From the NCBI RefSeq assembly GCF_027744825.2, contig NC_071336.1, positions 19,898,501 through 19,962,500 on the forward strand: a DNA stretch of 64,000 nt. The letters are read 5' to 3'. The notes under the pieces are model-generated. The model saw only the letters and a program-made list of their open reading frames with translations. It was not told the origin of the DNA and searched no databases. Each line of letters begins with the position of its first letter. Position 1 is the stretch's first letter. Made by a program: the position numbers and the translations under genes. The stretch comes from Synchiropus splendidus (lineage: Eukaryota; Chordata; Actinopteri; Syngnathiformes; Callionymidae). This document shows positions 1-13,730 of the stretch, piece by piece.

Positions 1-1746
1 TAATTAGGTCCCTAGCTGATGGATAAAATTCAGTGGTAAATGACATGCATAAGTCTTGCTACCGAATATATACAAATGCATCTATTTGTAAACAGGTTAC
101 AGCAAAAGAGCTCATGGAATTTATTTATCGTTCGTGACCATGAAACTACCAAAGCCGCCTCACACAACGATCACATTCCACATTCCTCCTTCTACAGTGA
201 CAGTGACGGGGACGCATCTAATGATAGCAGCGCAGACTTCAGCACTTTTCACCTACTCAACATTACACATCTCACCATGACTGAGCTCAGCTGAGAATAT
301 GACTCAGCCCTCCACACTACATGGCGAACAGATCTGTGGTAATTAAAGTAAGACTTGTAGGTGTCTTTTAAACTGATGCATTAAACTATCAACAGCACTG
401 GCCTGCTAAAGGGCGAGACCGCAGAATGAAATTAGGTGCACAGGGCTGATAAACAAGTACTGACAAACAACCGCAACAGTCCTCAGGGAGGTCACCAGGC
501 ATTGCAATGCAGCTGCAAATCTGTTTCTCTGAATTATGACATAACATACAAAATTATTTTCGTTGCAATGGGACAAACAAGAAGAAACAAATCTCAATTG
601 TCACGCAACTTGAAGCTATAGCATTTTTCACACACTGATGAAAAATGAACTCTTGACAGAAGGTTATAACCAATAATAATTTGAAGTGGTTTCACGCACC
701 ACTGCCACATTCTGCAGAAACACAACTGAAGGCAAAAATAAAAATTGTGACTTTTTTTTTTAATTTTTATCTCCCAACACAAACATGTTTATTCAACAGT
801 GTTTGCAGAAGAGTTTTGATCACTCACATCATTTAGAATCCTTATATATGTTTTTTGTGTGAGACCCGTGAACACAAAAAAACGGGTAGAGGGCCTCAAT
901 TTCTGGAACAGTAGTGCGAAAGTTCGACAAATTTTATCAAGACCAGAGTGAAGATAAGGAGTGCAACAACCTGGTGGCGATTATTGCTCACCTGTACAAC
1001 TTCCATGTTGTTCACTCGCTCCATATTTTTTGGCATTAGAATATATGAATTATTGCTGAACATTACGTAACTCCACTTGGTAGCGTGATGTTGATATTCT
1101 CCTTTGTCAGCTAAATAATTTGGTTCTAACGCTAGATCTTTGTGCATTGTGGTCTGTTAAAAACGATGATAATAATACTAGATCCTACAATACACACAGT
1201 AACACATGTTTCTCAAAGACTTAGCGCCAGAAGCAGTCTTGGCTCTTTAATTAATTTTTCACTCCTGTGCATAAATACATAAGAAACAAAGATAGTCAAA
1301 CACGATTGTAAGTTATTACATCTGAATAGTTCTTCTTTGATATTAAAAGTTGGCTCAAATACGTCAGCATTGCGATGGCCATGGGTGTGAGTTGTTTTTA
1401 ACGTCTACACAGAACGAGAGTGAAGTTGTATAACAGTCATTGTATTATTAATCATCAAATAAAGTTTATTGTAGTAAAACTCATCACACTGGGTGACGCG
1501 TTATTATGGTGCACAATTACGAATAACTCTTTTTTATGTTCAATACGTGCGTTTGGTGAATTGTGCAATTGTAAAATTAACTACATATTACGGCCATTTA
1601 CAAAAATACACAAGGCTTCAGTTCTGCCACAGAAAATGACTGACTTATTTATGTATTGTGTCGATGTGACAGATGAGGCTAACGTTAGCATTCGTAGACG
1701 CTAGAGGACGTTATTAGCAAGCTAGCCGCTCCGAAGCGTTACTTAC
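1..1746 (-). other. LMBR1: LMBR1 intron 1 (partial, runs off left edge)
   Basis: This stretch lies downstream of the LMBR1 exon 1 splice donor on the minus strand, so it should be intron 1. I searched the minus strand for the next LMBR1 exon, a hydrophobic first membrane segment, and saw nothing convincing. The only recognisable item is the NOM1 exon 4 fragment at 895-1022. The rest is AT-rich with scattered short open frames and no domain signal. The limb enhancer known from a later LMBR1 intron in vertebrates would lie beyond the left edge. Confidence 0.6.
895..1022 (+). pseudogene. Duplicated fragment of NOM1 exon 4
   Basis: This 128-base segment reads as identical to 4227-4355 inside NOM1 exon 4 except for one missing A in the GGAAACAG stretch near its start, which breaks the frame. 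The match begins a few bases into the exon and ends inside it, so no intron sequence came along. It has no splice sites of its own and lies on the strand opposite LMBR1, about 1.1 kb upstream of the NOM1 start codon. It is a non-coding relic. The near-perfect identity means it is young or was recently homogenised with the true exon. Confidence 0.9.
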
Positions 1747-1809
1747 AATGTACTCTCGCACTTGACTGTGGAAATTCTGCTCTCTGATAGTCACGTCGTC
1801 TTCGTCCAT
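1747..1809 (-). CDS. LMBR1: LMBR1 exon 1 (partial gene): limb region 1 membrane protein
   Basis: Minus-strand ATG at 1809-1807 opens 21 codons that include EQNFHSQVRE, very close to the EQHFHSQVRE N-terminus of vertebrate LMBR1. A consensus donor GTAAGT (complement of 1741-1746) follows directly. The exon is too short for most ORF finders. LMBR1 is a multi-pass membrane protein of the LIMR family, and in vertebrates it houses a long-range SHH limb enhancer in a later intron. Head-to-head placement with NOM1 matches the mammalian order and supports the call. The rest of the gene lies to the left of the window. Only the extracellular or luminal start of the protein is seen here, with no membrane segment yet. 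Confidence 0.85.
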
Positions 1810-2158
1810 TCTTCATATTGGTAGAAACAACTGCGCCAGAGCCAGGGTGATCACTCCTCCGCAGATACTGCGCTGACAGCTTCAAAGACAGTTTAAACTG
1901 GAGGGAACCCGGTTACATGCTAGCAGAGTAAGCCACGCCCCATAATAAACAACGTCATCACTCGACGTCCATTTTTTTCGCTGCTTGGCCCGGAAAGAGA
2001 TTGTCACGTGATCACGGGTCAAATCAACAAACCTCATGGTGCAACATGTGAAGATCTCTGTGCCTATATTTCTTCAGTAGATTCGTTTATTTACGTAATC
2101 AACAACGTAAAGCAGCTCATTGCTTTACACTGGATGATACAGACTTTAAATTTTCATC
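1810..2158. promoter_or_regulatory. Bidirectional promoter region between LMBR1 and NOM1
   Basis: The two divergent start codons are only 349 bases apart, so both 5' UTRs and the core promoters must fit here. Visible motifs are a KLF/Sp-type CCACGCCCC around 1933-1941, an ACGTCA half-CRE around 1952-1957, GACGTC around 1964-1969, and a CLEAR/E-box-like GTCACGTGAT at 2003-2012 with a perfect CACGTG core. There is no clear TATA box at a useful position. The exact transcription starts cannot be read from sequence alone. Confidence 0.6.
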
Positions 2159-5100
2159 ATGAAAGGTAAACCCAAGCAGAAAAACACAAAGAAGCGAGGT
2201 GCCGTTTTAGGTAAGTACAAGGCTGCCGTCAGTGACTTTGTCAGGTTACAAAGCGGCACAGAAGAGGAAGAATACCAACGGCATCCACTCGAACTTGTTA
2301 AAAAGAAAAGTAGAAAGGAATTACGCAAAGAAAAGCGAAAACTGAAAAAGGCCAAAATGAAATGTCATTATGAAGGTAAGAAGTTTGATGGTGAAACAGC
2401 AGTTGCTGACAACGCACCTCCTCGAACGAAGGCACAGAGAGAAGCCGAAGCAAAACCTAAACAAAAAACAGACATCTCGCCAAAGTCGACCAAAACAAAG
2501 AAGAATAAGAACAAGCTTCAAGAATCCAGAAAGAAGGCGCTGTTAGAGGCAAATGAGCAGGAGGACAAAGAGATAAAGAAGCTGGAGAAATGCTTAAGGT
2601 TAAACAAAAGAAAAAATAAGAAGACGTTGCCTCAGTCATTTGTGGCTGATGGTCTGGATTACATCCTCGGTGTGATTGACTCTGGCTCTCAGGATCTGGG
2701 GATGTATGAGAGCGACGACAACATGGATGCTGCTAAAGACAACTTTGAAAAGCTGGATGAAAACGACCCTGACCTGTCAGATGACAGTGAAAGTCTTGAC
2801 AATGAGATGGCTTGTGATGAAAGTGATGAAGAAGTGGACTCAGATGAAAATGACGGAAATGAAGAGGACAATGAAGAGGAGGATACTGAGGATGAAATTA
2901 GTCAAAGCAACTCAGAGGAATCTGAGGAAGAAAAAGATGAAGAAGTTGAAACTGCCAATATCCAAACTCCAGATCCTGTGAGTGCACACCCGATGTCTGT
3001 ATCACTTGTATTTGTTGTGATGTTTATTTCTTTGTTTTCTCTATGCCCATTGAAATTTAGGTGGCCCCTGCTGATGGAAAGTATATTCCACCTCATTTGC
3101 GCAACATTGAAGATGACAAACGTAAAGCTGAACTGGAAAAGCTGAAGAAGAATGTTAAAGGCCTGGTCAATAGGTGATGGTTTAATTTTATACAGTACAT
3201 TCGACAGGACTGGACAATTTTGAACTTGTTTTGCAAAATTCTGTTTTTACAGAGATTGTGTAGGCAAATGTCTGCTTCAGGAAAATCTATATTGTACTTA
3301 TGCATATGTCCACCTCTGTCAAGCTGCCTGATCTTCCTGCCACCTCAACTTCATGATAAGGCTAAATGAGGGTAGTCAAAATAAGGCATTTACCTAAATT
3401 TCTTTGAGTTCGGTGCCATTCATTCGGGACCAATTTTACTCAAATAGATCTCTGATGCGTCTGTAAAGTGCATACACAAGGCTTCTATTTTCCCGGAGTG
3501 CTAAGGGAGTAAGTACGGTACCGACTTCACATTTTATTTAGAGTAACCGCACTCAAATTTTCATTTAACTATTCTAGTGTCATCTCTGTCCATTCGCCGG
3601 TCCAACTGCTTGCTGCCCAGTCTCGACCCCAAAGGTGGTGCCCTGGGCACGTGCCCATTTCAGTGTATGGATAATCCACCCTCGATTGCATGCACTTTAC
3701 TGGACACAAGCGATTGCCACTCCTCTTAGACAATGTCATCAATTGATTTAGGGAACTTGGTCTTAATTTGGTATCTATTTGAAAATGAGACTTAATATTG
3801 TCAAACAAATGTATTAATGGTTCATATCACTCAAATCTGAATTGTGATTATAAAATGTGCTTATGGAGGTATTGTACTTCTACTTAAAATTGTTATGTTT
3901 TCTCCCACAAAAAAATGAATATCAGGTTGAGTGAGGCCAACATGGCGTACATCAGTGGTCAGTTGGAGGAATTGTACATGAGCCGTAGCCGAAAAGACAT
4001 GAATGACACATTAACTGAGGTGCTGCTATCTGCCTGTGTCACTCCTACACTGATGCCAGACAGGCTGCTAATGGAGCATGTTCTTCTGATCAGCGTCATA
4101 CATCACTGTGTGGGTTTGGAGGTAAGAACTTATGTAATACGTTGTTGCATGAAAATAAAAAATTGCCTTAGCAGAAATAAACGGTGGTTAAATGACGATG
4201 TATTGCTTTTTTTGTTTAGGTGGGAGCTCAATTTCTGGAAACAGTAGTGCGAAAGTTCGACAAATTTTATCAAGACCAGAGTGAAGATAAGGAGTGCAAC
4301 AACCTGGTGGCGATTATTGCTCACCTGTACAACTTCCATGTTGTTCACTCGCTCCTCATTTTCGATATCCTGAAACGTTTACTGGCAACCTTCACAGAGA
4401 AGGACATCGAGCTGGTTTTGTTTGTGCTCCGGAATGTCGGTTTTGCTCTACGGAAGGACGATGCACTGGCTCTCAAGGAGCTTATCGTTGATGCCCAACG
4501 CAAGGCCAGTGAAGCTGGAGCCAGATTTCAGGATCAAACCAGAGTATGTGACTGTCACTGTTATAGTTTTTTTGTAGTTGTTGCGGTAGGTATTATGTCA
4601 CTGTTAAACACTGTGGTTATGTGATCTCAGGTGCGGTTTATGTTGGAGACAATGATGGCGTTGAAGAACAACGACATGAGGAAGATCCCAGGCTATGATC
4701 CAGAACCTGTAGAGAAACTGAGGAAACTACAGAGAACTTTGGTTTGTTAGTGTTTTGTTATTCACTTTGTACACATATATTTGACCTTTTGCTACTCAGT
4801 ATGCTAATATGCTTGAAGCTAAACACTAACTTATTTACTTACAGCTTCCTTACATCAAGTCTGTAGCTGTTAGTTCAAAAAGGTTTATGAAATGCTGTTT
4901 GGAATTATCAAAATGTGATGTCGTGGAGACCTGAATCAAGGAGTTATTTATTGCTCCTTTCCTGTCATTCTGTCTGGAATTACGGATAGTGTTTGTTTCA
5001 TGTTTGTAAAGGGTAATGTTTGTGTGTAGTTTTGATAAATTCAGTCCTTTATTAGAGGCAATGGGAACAAAGGGACGAAGAGATTGAACTGAATATTTTT

Positions 5101-8089
5101 TATTTCTTTTGTTGAGGTTAATTACACACTTAGTACTGTGTCGTCTCTAAGTGGAAGGCTCCAACCTCGGAATAACTAGTCGTAAATGAGTGAACGTTGA
5201 GTGCCTGGATTTAAGAAGTTGAAAGCCTCGAGTTTTGTAATCGTGCGTTTTAATTTTGGGCTGTGCTTTCCAACTTAATCCACCAGAGGACAGCAGAGAA
5301 CCATTTGCGCCACTTGCTTCCAAAATTAAAAAAAAATGTGGCGCTTTTTAACTAATTGTATTGTCTGAATCAGATCAATAGAAGTGCTTCTGGAAGTGAC
5401 ATGAAGCTCAGGGTTTCTCTGGAGAATCTCCTGAGTGCGGATCAAGTGGGCCGCTGGTGGATCGTGGGGTCTTCCTGGAGTGGAGCGCCGATGATCAATG
5501 AAGAAGGAAAGACATCCTCCAAAGACAGCTCTGTTGAAGGACAGGTGATTTGTTTCTACTTCTAAGCGATGGCAAAAAGTTTATGTATATAAAGTATGCA
5601 GTATGCAAAAGGTGTGCATTTGCACACATTTTCAATGCAAGTTATTTTACTTTATATTTCTTTTTGATGTTTTTTCATTGAGTGAAATATATGCTGTCCT
5701 TTTGAAGTCTGGCACAATAGATGGAACCATTTGCTCTTTTGTATCTGGTGTTTTAAATGCTGACGAAAAATGTAAACTAGGTAATAGGGCCCTTCAGATA
5801 TTCAAATTTTGTTTTTGTTGCTTTCAGTTCAGCAACAAGGTTTTGGAGCTGGCCCGAAAACAGAGGATGAACACCGACGTGAGAAGAAACATCTTCTGCG
5901 TCCTCATGACGAGTGAAGATTATCTGGATGCTTTTGAGAAGCTGCTGAGGTTTGTTGTCACTCTCTATGTTAATTACTGTCAACTAAAAACAAAGTGTCA
6001 GTTTACTGCTTCAGCAGTGACCATGTATTGACCTTTGCTTGCTCTCTGTGAAGGATGGGTCTGAAGGATAAGCAAGAGAGAGAGATTGTGCATGTGCTGA
6101 TGCACTGCTGTCTGCAGGAGAAAACGTTTAATGCCTTTTACGCCGTGCTGGGAGAGAAATTTTGTTCTCATGACCGACGTTTCCAGGTACTCCTGCCAGG
6201 TTACACAACAATCAGAAGATAATGAAAAGACATGATGTATCGACCTAATGCATGATACTGTAACAGCAATGGTAAATAATGAGCTTTAAAAAGAATGGGC
6301 ATATGCAAGTCAAAATTTAAATTAGGTTATTAATAAATGTAATTAGATGTTGACTGTAATGCTGAAAGAATTGTTGTTATTCAGAGAGAATCATGTGTTT
6401 ATGATTTACAACCCTTTTTTAATTATCTGGAATGTAGACATTTTTGAAAACATAATTGTAATCTGGTAACATTGTTTACAATATTTAGAGTAAATTAGCT
6501 TTGAATGTAAACTGTGAGCTGTTAAAGTAAATAATTATTGACTTCAAAACCAGTGTTTTCAAATGTGTATGATATTGATAAGGAAACTGAGACATTATTG
6601 TTATACTCCATCAATCCCCAGCATCCTTTTGCTGACTCATCCTGGAGTGAATTTCTTGATTTTTGTGAGTTTCTCCTCCCTTACTGTATGTCTTCCCAAT
6701 TATACTTTAAAACCAGAAAGCACAGCAACAAGTCATTAGTGCACTTGACCTCCTCCCGAGATCCCCCTGTGTGACCACCCACTCTGTTTAGCTGACCTGT
6801 ATTTCACCTCCTGGTGGTGGGATTCTCCCACACCTCTGATATTATTTGTCTTCAGCTGTGATGACAAACATCATTTCCTGCTGCTATCGCCCATAACAGA
6901 GCCTGATGCTCTTCAAAGACACTGAAGAAAAGGTGGCTGGGAAAGTTTGTTTTTCACATGTAAACTGCAAAACGGATTAGGAGATTACATCTGTCGTTCA
7001 AGCCTTCTCTCACTGAAACTGGAAGTGGTCCTCAGAAAGTCATTAATTGCTGCATCGACAACATGAATCCTTGAAAAACCAGGTAGCTAAAGGCTGAACT
7101 GTGTTTTGCAGATGACGTTCCAGTTCTGCCTGTGGGATAAATTCAGGGAGATTGCCAACCTGTCCAGTAGCACCTTCAACAACTTGATCCAACTCGTCAC
7201 TCTGCTCCTGCAAAAGAAGTGCCTTTCACTCTCAATTCTCAAAGTGACGAAACACTTTTCTATCTGACAATTTACTTTTTATGACTTGCATTGTTCTTAT
7301 CACCACAATTTCTGCTTTTATTTTTACAGGTAATTGAATTTGGAGAACTGGACAAACCCAAAGTTCGCTTCCTTCGTCAAGTGTTGACCAAGTTATTGAA
7401 AGAAACACAGCCAGCGGATCTGGTCACTATATTTGGAAGGTGAGAGAGATGCATGTCAATCAATACATTTTTGTATAATTTTAACATGCTGCTGGTTGTG
7501 ACGGTATCGGTGATTGGCAGCAAAAATCCTGATCAGAGCACACCGATCAACCGGGATTGGTCGTAAGTCAGATTGGACGTAAGTCGAATGCCATTCAAAA
7601 TGGCCGACGCAAGGGTATATTATACCTACGGGTATTATAGGTACGACTGTAGTGGTAGATGGCTGTGTGAGAGTAAGATGCTGGGCTACTGTGCTGCTGT
7701 AACTGTTGTACGTGATGCCGGCTGGCTGCCATAATTGTCGTACGCGTTGCCGGGCTGCTACGTGCTGCGGTGCCAGACATTTAATTAAAAAAAAAAAAAA
7801 AAAAAAAAAAGAGCATCTGCTGGCCATGGACGTAAGTTGAGAAGGTCGGATGTTACTTGTATACATACAATAGGTGTAACTTGTTGATACAATGTGTTTG
7901 TGCCCCATCAGGATTTCAGGGATTCCCAAGTTAGGAATGCTGCGAGAAGGCCTGAAGCTTTTCATCAGCCACTTCCTCCTGAAAAATGCTCAGTCTCAGG
8001 ATTCACCTGAGCAGGCAGCAATGCTGTTGGAGCGGGCCCAACTTGCCACCAGAGCCATGGATGCTAAAGAGGCCAAGCTCAAACTGTAA
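2159..8089 (+). CDS. NOM1: NOM1, nucleolar protein with MIF4G and MA3 domains
   Basis: Eleven coding exons join in frame: 2159-2977, 3061-3173, 3926-4121, 4220-4543, 4631-4741, 5374-5544, 5828-5949, 6054-6186, 7112-7243, 7330-7439, 7912-8089. The result is 802 aa (human is about 860). All introns are GT-AG; the exon 9 donor GTGACG is weak. Residues 1-160 are very basic (KKKSRKELRKEKRKLKK) and fit nucleolar targeting. Residues about 180-270 form an acidic D/E/S tract. A MIF4G helical repeat domain follows (about 305-505), then an MA3 domain (about 579-695, containing RRNIFCVLMTSEDYLDAF). The C-terminus LREGLKLFISHFLLKNAQ is the conserved family ending. Family knowledge: NOM1, related to yeast Sgd1, works in pre-18S rRNA processing and brings PP1 phosphatase to the nucleolus. 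The start is the first ATG of the basic N-terminus. Confidence 0.96.
7496..7860 (-). repeat. Inverted-repeat (MITE-like) element, copy A, in NOM1 intron 10
   Basis: This segment matches, in the opposite orientation, the repeat at 38315-38656 in UBE3C. Shared stretches include GAATGCCATTCAAAATGGCC, the GGCTGGCTGCCATAATTG block and the terminal CGGATGTTAC. The right end keeps the terminal motif (complement of GTAACATCCGAC) near 7848-7856. The left terminal repeat is degraded, so the left boundary is approximate. A long A run sits at about 7787-7810. There is no coding capacity; long open frames here are chance. I do not recognise the family. Confidence 0.7.
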
Positions 8090-8271
8090 CACCCTTTTTA
8101 CTTATGTGTTTGTCGTGTATGTAAATATTCATATTTGTGATGGAATCAATTTCACAAATACATCTTTGATGAAGTTTGATGAGTTTTTTCTTTCATTCTT
8201 CCTTATGACTGTTGAGCTGTTTTCCATTAAATTTGGTGCTAATACAACTTTGTTTCATCTGTGGAGAAGGG

Positions 8272-8277
8272 AATAAA
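8272..8277 (+). terminator. NOM1: NOM1 poly(A) signal
   Basis: AATAAA lies 183 bases after the NOM1 stop codon and is the first canonical signal in the 3' UTR. An ATTAAA occurs slightly earlier, near 8227, as an alternative. Confidence 0.6.
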
Positions 8278-8383
8278 ATCATAACTAAATTACTTTATGT
8301 GATCCATCACTAGTGCACGCTGAGTCTGGATGTTGTGACATATCTTGGTGTCATGATTAGACAGATTTCCTGAGTACATCATT

Positions 8384-8433
8384 ATTGTGGTAATGGTCAA
8401 GGCCTTTCCCAAGGCCTTGACCATTACCACAAT
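8384..8433. repeat. Perfect inverted repeat, 23-bp arms, 4-base loop
   Basis: Arms at 8384-8406 and 8411-8433 are exact reverse complements around the loop TCCC. The sequence lies about 110 bases past the NOM1 poly(A) signal, in non-coding DNA. The first mismatch comes right outside the arms. A partial third copy of the arm end (AATGGTAATGG) follows directly. Confidence 0.9.
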
Positions 8434-10290
8434 GGTAATGGTAACATTTCCATCTTCTATTGGAAAATGTTTCACTAAAATGAGTCAGCTTGGTAGCTGT
8501 GTCTCATGTGGAGGATGACAAGAAGAGCTGCTGTGTCCTGCAGCTGTCTGCAAATAGAATTTGTGAAAACAATCCATACAAGTCGGCTGCTCAAAACATT
8601 TACTTTGTTTGTACTCCATGAAGCAATGACCTAAGGACCTGAGTCTGGTCCGTCCTGTTTGCTGAGTGTCACCACATGGTCAGCATAGCAGAGTACCACT
8701 GTTACAGTTCATACTTGCTATTAATCACTGTTAATGGTGTGGCCAGTATCAATCCAAGGCCTGGGGTCAGAGCTGGGTCACGGTGGTCAAAGCTTTTCAG
8801 CGACTCCCAAGTTTTAAGAGAGTGGCGGGTTATTTTCCCGTCTCGGTGAGGTGTGAGGAAGAATCTCAACACTGAAGCTATAACTAGTGAATTTGGGTGT
8901 CAAAGGGTGGAGATAGTAGGATCAATGGCCTCACTGTGTAGCTGATACACTGACCATTGTCTCTGGGCCTGGGTGATGCCAGGTTTTCAACTCTGTGTGT
9001 CTTATTGGGCTTGACCTTCGTTTGAACTTTGATGGTGTCTACTGAAGCTAGCGCAAACACCTGTAGATAACCAGCAATGCTAATGCTAAAACAATGTTCC
9101 CCTGAGAAATGAACAGCTGGAACAGCCAGCAGTCGTATGTGGACTTAATCAATACTCGTGAAAGTGAATGTTAGATAATGTTTAGATTAGTGTCCAATCA
9201 GACGTTTTTGTCCAAACCTAGCAAGTAAACTAGTTTGTGCCTAAACAAATGACTTTGACTCAGAAATTTAAAATCATAATGGGGCCTGGACCAGCTTCAG
9301 AGAGCTAAATCTTAACTTGATTTAGTTTAATAAAAAATAAAATGCAAATATTTAATAAAAAACCACTCCACATTATATCCCAGCTAAAAAAGGTTACCCG
9401 AGATAAATCACCACTCCATGACAGGGCACAAGCTGTGTAGACCAGAGTGGGCAAAGTGCAGCTGGGGGGCCACTTCTAGCCAACTTTTCAAAATTATGCT
9501 CGTTTTTTTTCTTCATTCAATAGCTCATTTAGGTCTTCTTAAAAAATTTTTTTTTTTAAATAAATGTGAAAAAGGCTCAAATGCATTCTTAATGCTCATT
9601 TTATCAGAACTATTTGGAATAGTGTGCTATATTTAGATGTGTGATCCATAGTTCAACACTCAAAAATATATTTGATTGTTGTTGTTTGATTTGCATTGAG
9701 AATCCTTTAATAAATTTAAAGAATGTTTAATAAAGTATATCTAAAGTACATAATGCTGTGGTATTATGTATTTGATTATTTGACATGTCTATGTTAATAT
9801 AGGCTACATTAAAAATCATTTTTCTTTTGTCCAGTCTTTTGAATTAACGGCTCCTCATATTAGTCAATGGACATAAGGTCATATTTTGTGTTTTATATCA
9901 GTCAAATTAAATCATTGTGTACTATTTCTTTGACTTGGTCATCTTCCCATATCTATTTCTGAATCTTAAATTGTTAGTTCCTCATGTCACAGTTTGAATG
10001 CGTTGGTGCTGAGGCAGAATAAGTGCTTTTCCAAAGGTTTAGTTCTGTGTCAGGCCTGTAGCGGCGTCCTGTGGCAATTTAAAGCTTTTATTAATACGAG
10101 CTGCCCATTGCTAGTGTGGTGTGAAATGTTTCCTCCGTCTCGCTGCCTACTTGCTGTTTGCTCTCACTGCACGTTTGCACAGATCCGACAGCGCTATTAC
10201 CAGTCATTCCCATGACCCGAGCTGTCAGAGGAGGAAGACAAACGCACGTCTCCGTCAACATCACACACCTTTTATACAAAAAGAAAGAAA
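8434..10290. other. NOM1-MNX1 intergenic region (tail to tail)
   Basis: No gene is seen. The two flanking genes converge here, so this is shared 3' territory. Around 9440-9500 the run GTGGGCAAAGTGCAGCTGG followed by GGGCCAC resembles the terminal part of fish non-autonomous hAT-type repeats, but the ends are too decayed to define. 9300-9900 is AT-rich with several AATAAA-like strings and no domain-bearing frame. Confidence 0.4.
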
Positions 10291-10297
10291 GCAAACA

Positions 10298-10303
10298 TTT
10301 ATT
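10298..10303 (-). terminator. MNX1: Candidate MNX1 poly(A) signal
   Basis: TTTATT on the plus strand gives AATAAA on the MNX1 strand, about 820 bases past the stop codon. Another AATAAA on the MNX1 strand lies near 10543-10549. Which one is used cannot be told from sequence. Confidence 0.4.
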
Positions 10304-11028
10304 TACATGGCTTGCGCCCAATTCAGACGCAAAACAACAATGTTATACATGCACTTATCTTTTATAAATACGTTTTATAAAAATAAACATAACATTTGAT
10401 TTCAACAGTACAGAGATCAAAATATCCAGACGTTATTGTGGTTAATATTTACATATTTGCGCGGAAACAATGCCGCTGTGTCTAAGTGACGATAACACTG
10501 TCTTATATATATATGCCTATGTTTAGCATTTACATTTGTTGCCGTTTATTTCCAATAAAAATGAAGGCGCAGGCGCGGAAGTCGAGTTGCATTCACGGCC
10601 GATGTAAAGATAATGCCCGTTATGTCATTAAAACAAGGAAAATGATTAATATCTTGCGAAGCCGTTTCTTTTTTTTCTCAGGAATTCAAGTAGAAAATCA
10701 ACTTTCTTGAGTTTTAAGACCCTCGGTCCAACCCGGGCCAGACGGATGTGAATGCAACACAACTCCAACCAGGTTATCCAGCCAGAAATTACTGAAACAA
10801 ATTGCATATTTGGGTATTTACACACAACTGTTTTATCATTATGTCTGTGTTTATCTTTGAGATTGCGCCATGTTATCTTTTTTTTAGAGTACCACACAAT
10901 ACGCGATTCGTAAACAACTGCATTTGACGCGCAGCATCCATTAGCTTCTACGAAGGCTTCAACTTCATCGCCATTTCTATAACCTTACTGGATCACCATT
11001 TAAACTGTTGCATTTGAGCTAGGTGTAT

Positions 11029-11061
11029 GTGTGCGTGCGCGCGCGCGAGTGTGTGTGCTGG
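11029..11061. repeat. Alternating purine-pyrimidine tract (GT/GC) in MNX1 3' UTR
   Basis: A run of GTGTGCGTGCGCGCGCGCGA followed by GTGTGTGTGC lies just below the MNX1 stop codon. Alternating GC/GT tracts of this kind can adopt Z-DNA. It is probably in the 3' UTR. Confidence 0.7.
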
Positions 11062-11123
11062 CGTGAACGGACGTATGATGGCGTCGAACGCCTCATGCGA
11101 ATGTTCCACCGAATCGCGCTCCC

Positions 11124-13527
<2,404 letters not shown>

Positions 13528-13730
13528 GGTCCCTGGCTGGTCGCGGTCACTGCGCTGGTTTCCCACCTCTCAAAAGTTCTGATGGGCTCCGAAGTGTGAG
13601 CGACGATATCCTTGTGACACTTAACTCTGTCAGATGGAGACGATTGGTGTAGCCTCCCCCAGGGGGCTGGACCAAGACCCCATCGGACCAACAACGCCCC
13701 TCTTCCCTGCACCCTGCAACGTTATGTGCA
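13528..13730 (-). promoter_or_regulatory. MNX1: MNX1 5' UTR / proximal promoter, CpG-rich
   Basis: The CpG-rich composition of exon 1 continues into this segment directly upstream of the start codon, then drops sharply to AT-rich DNA after about 13730. This is the expected place for the MNX1 5' UTR and promoter. No TATA box is obvious and the transcription start was not resolved. Confidence 0.5.

Noticed and set aside
5280..5293. CTCF-like CCACCAGAGGACAG in a NOM1 intron
   Set aside because: Only one mismatch to the core by eye, but such matches are common and there is no supporting context.
8384..8433. The perfect hairpin as a microRNA precursor
   Set aside because: A 4-base loop and fully paired 23-bp arms with no extended stem are unlike animal pre-miRNAs.
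13528..13566. 13-residue upstream extension of MNX1
   Set aside because: The family N-terminus begins at [13 protein letters not shown]; the extension is 5' UTR in frame by chance.
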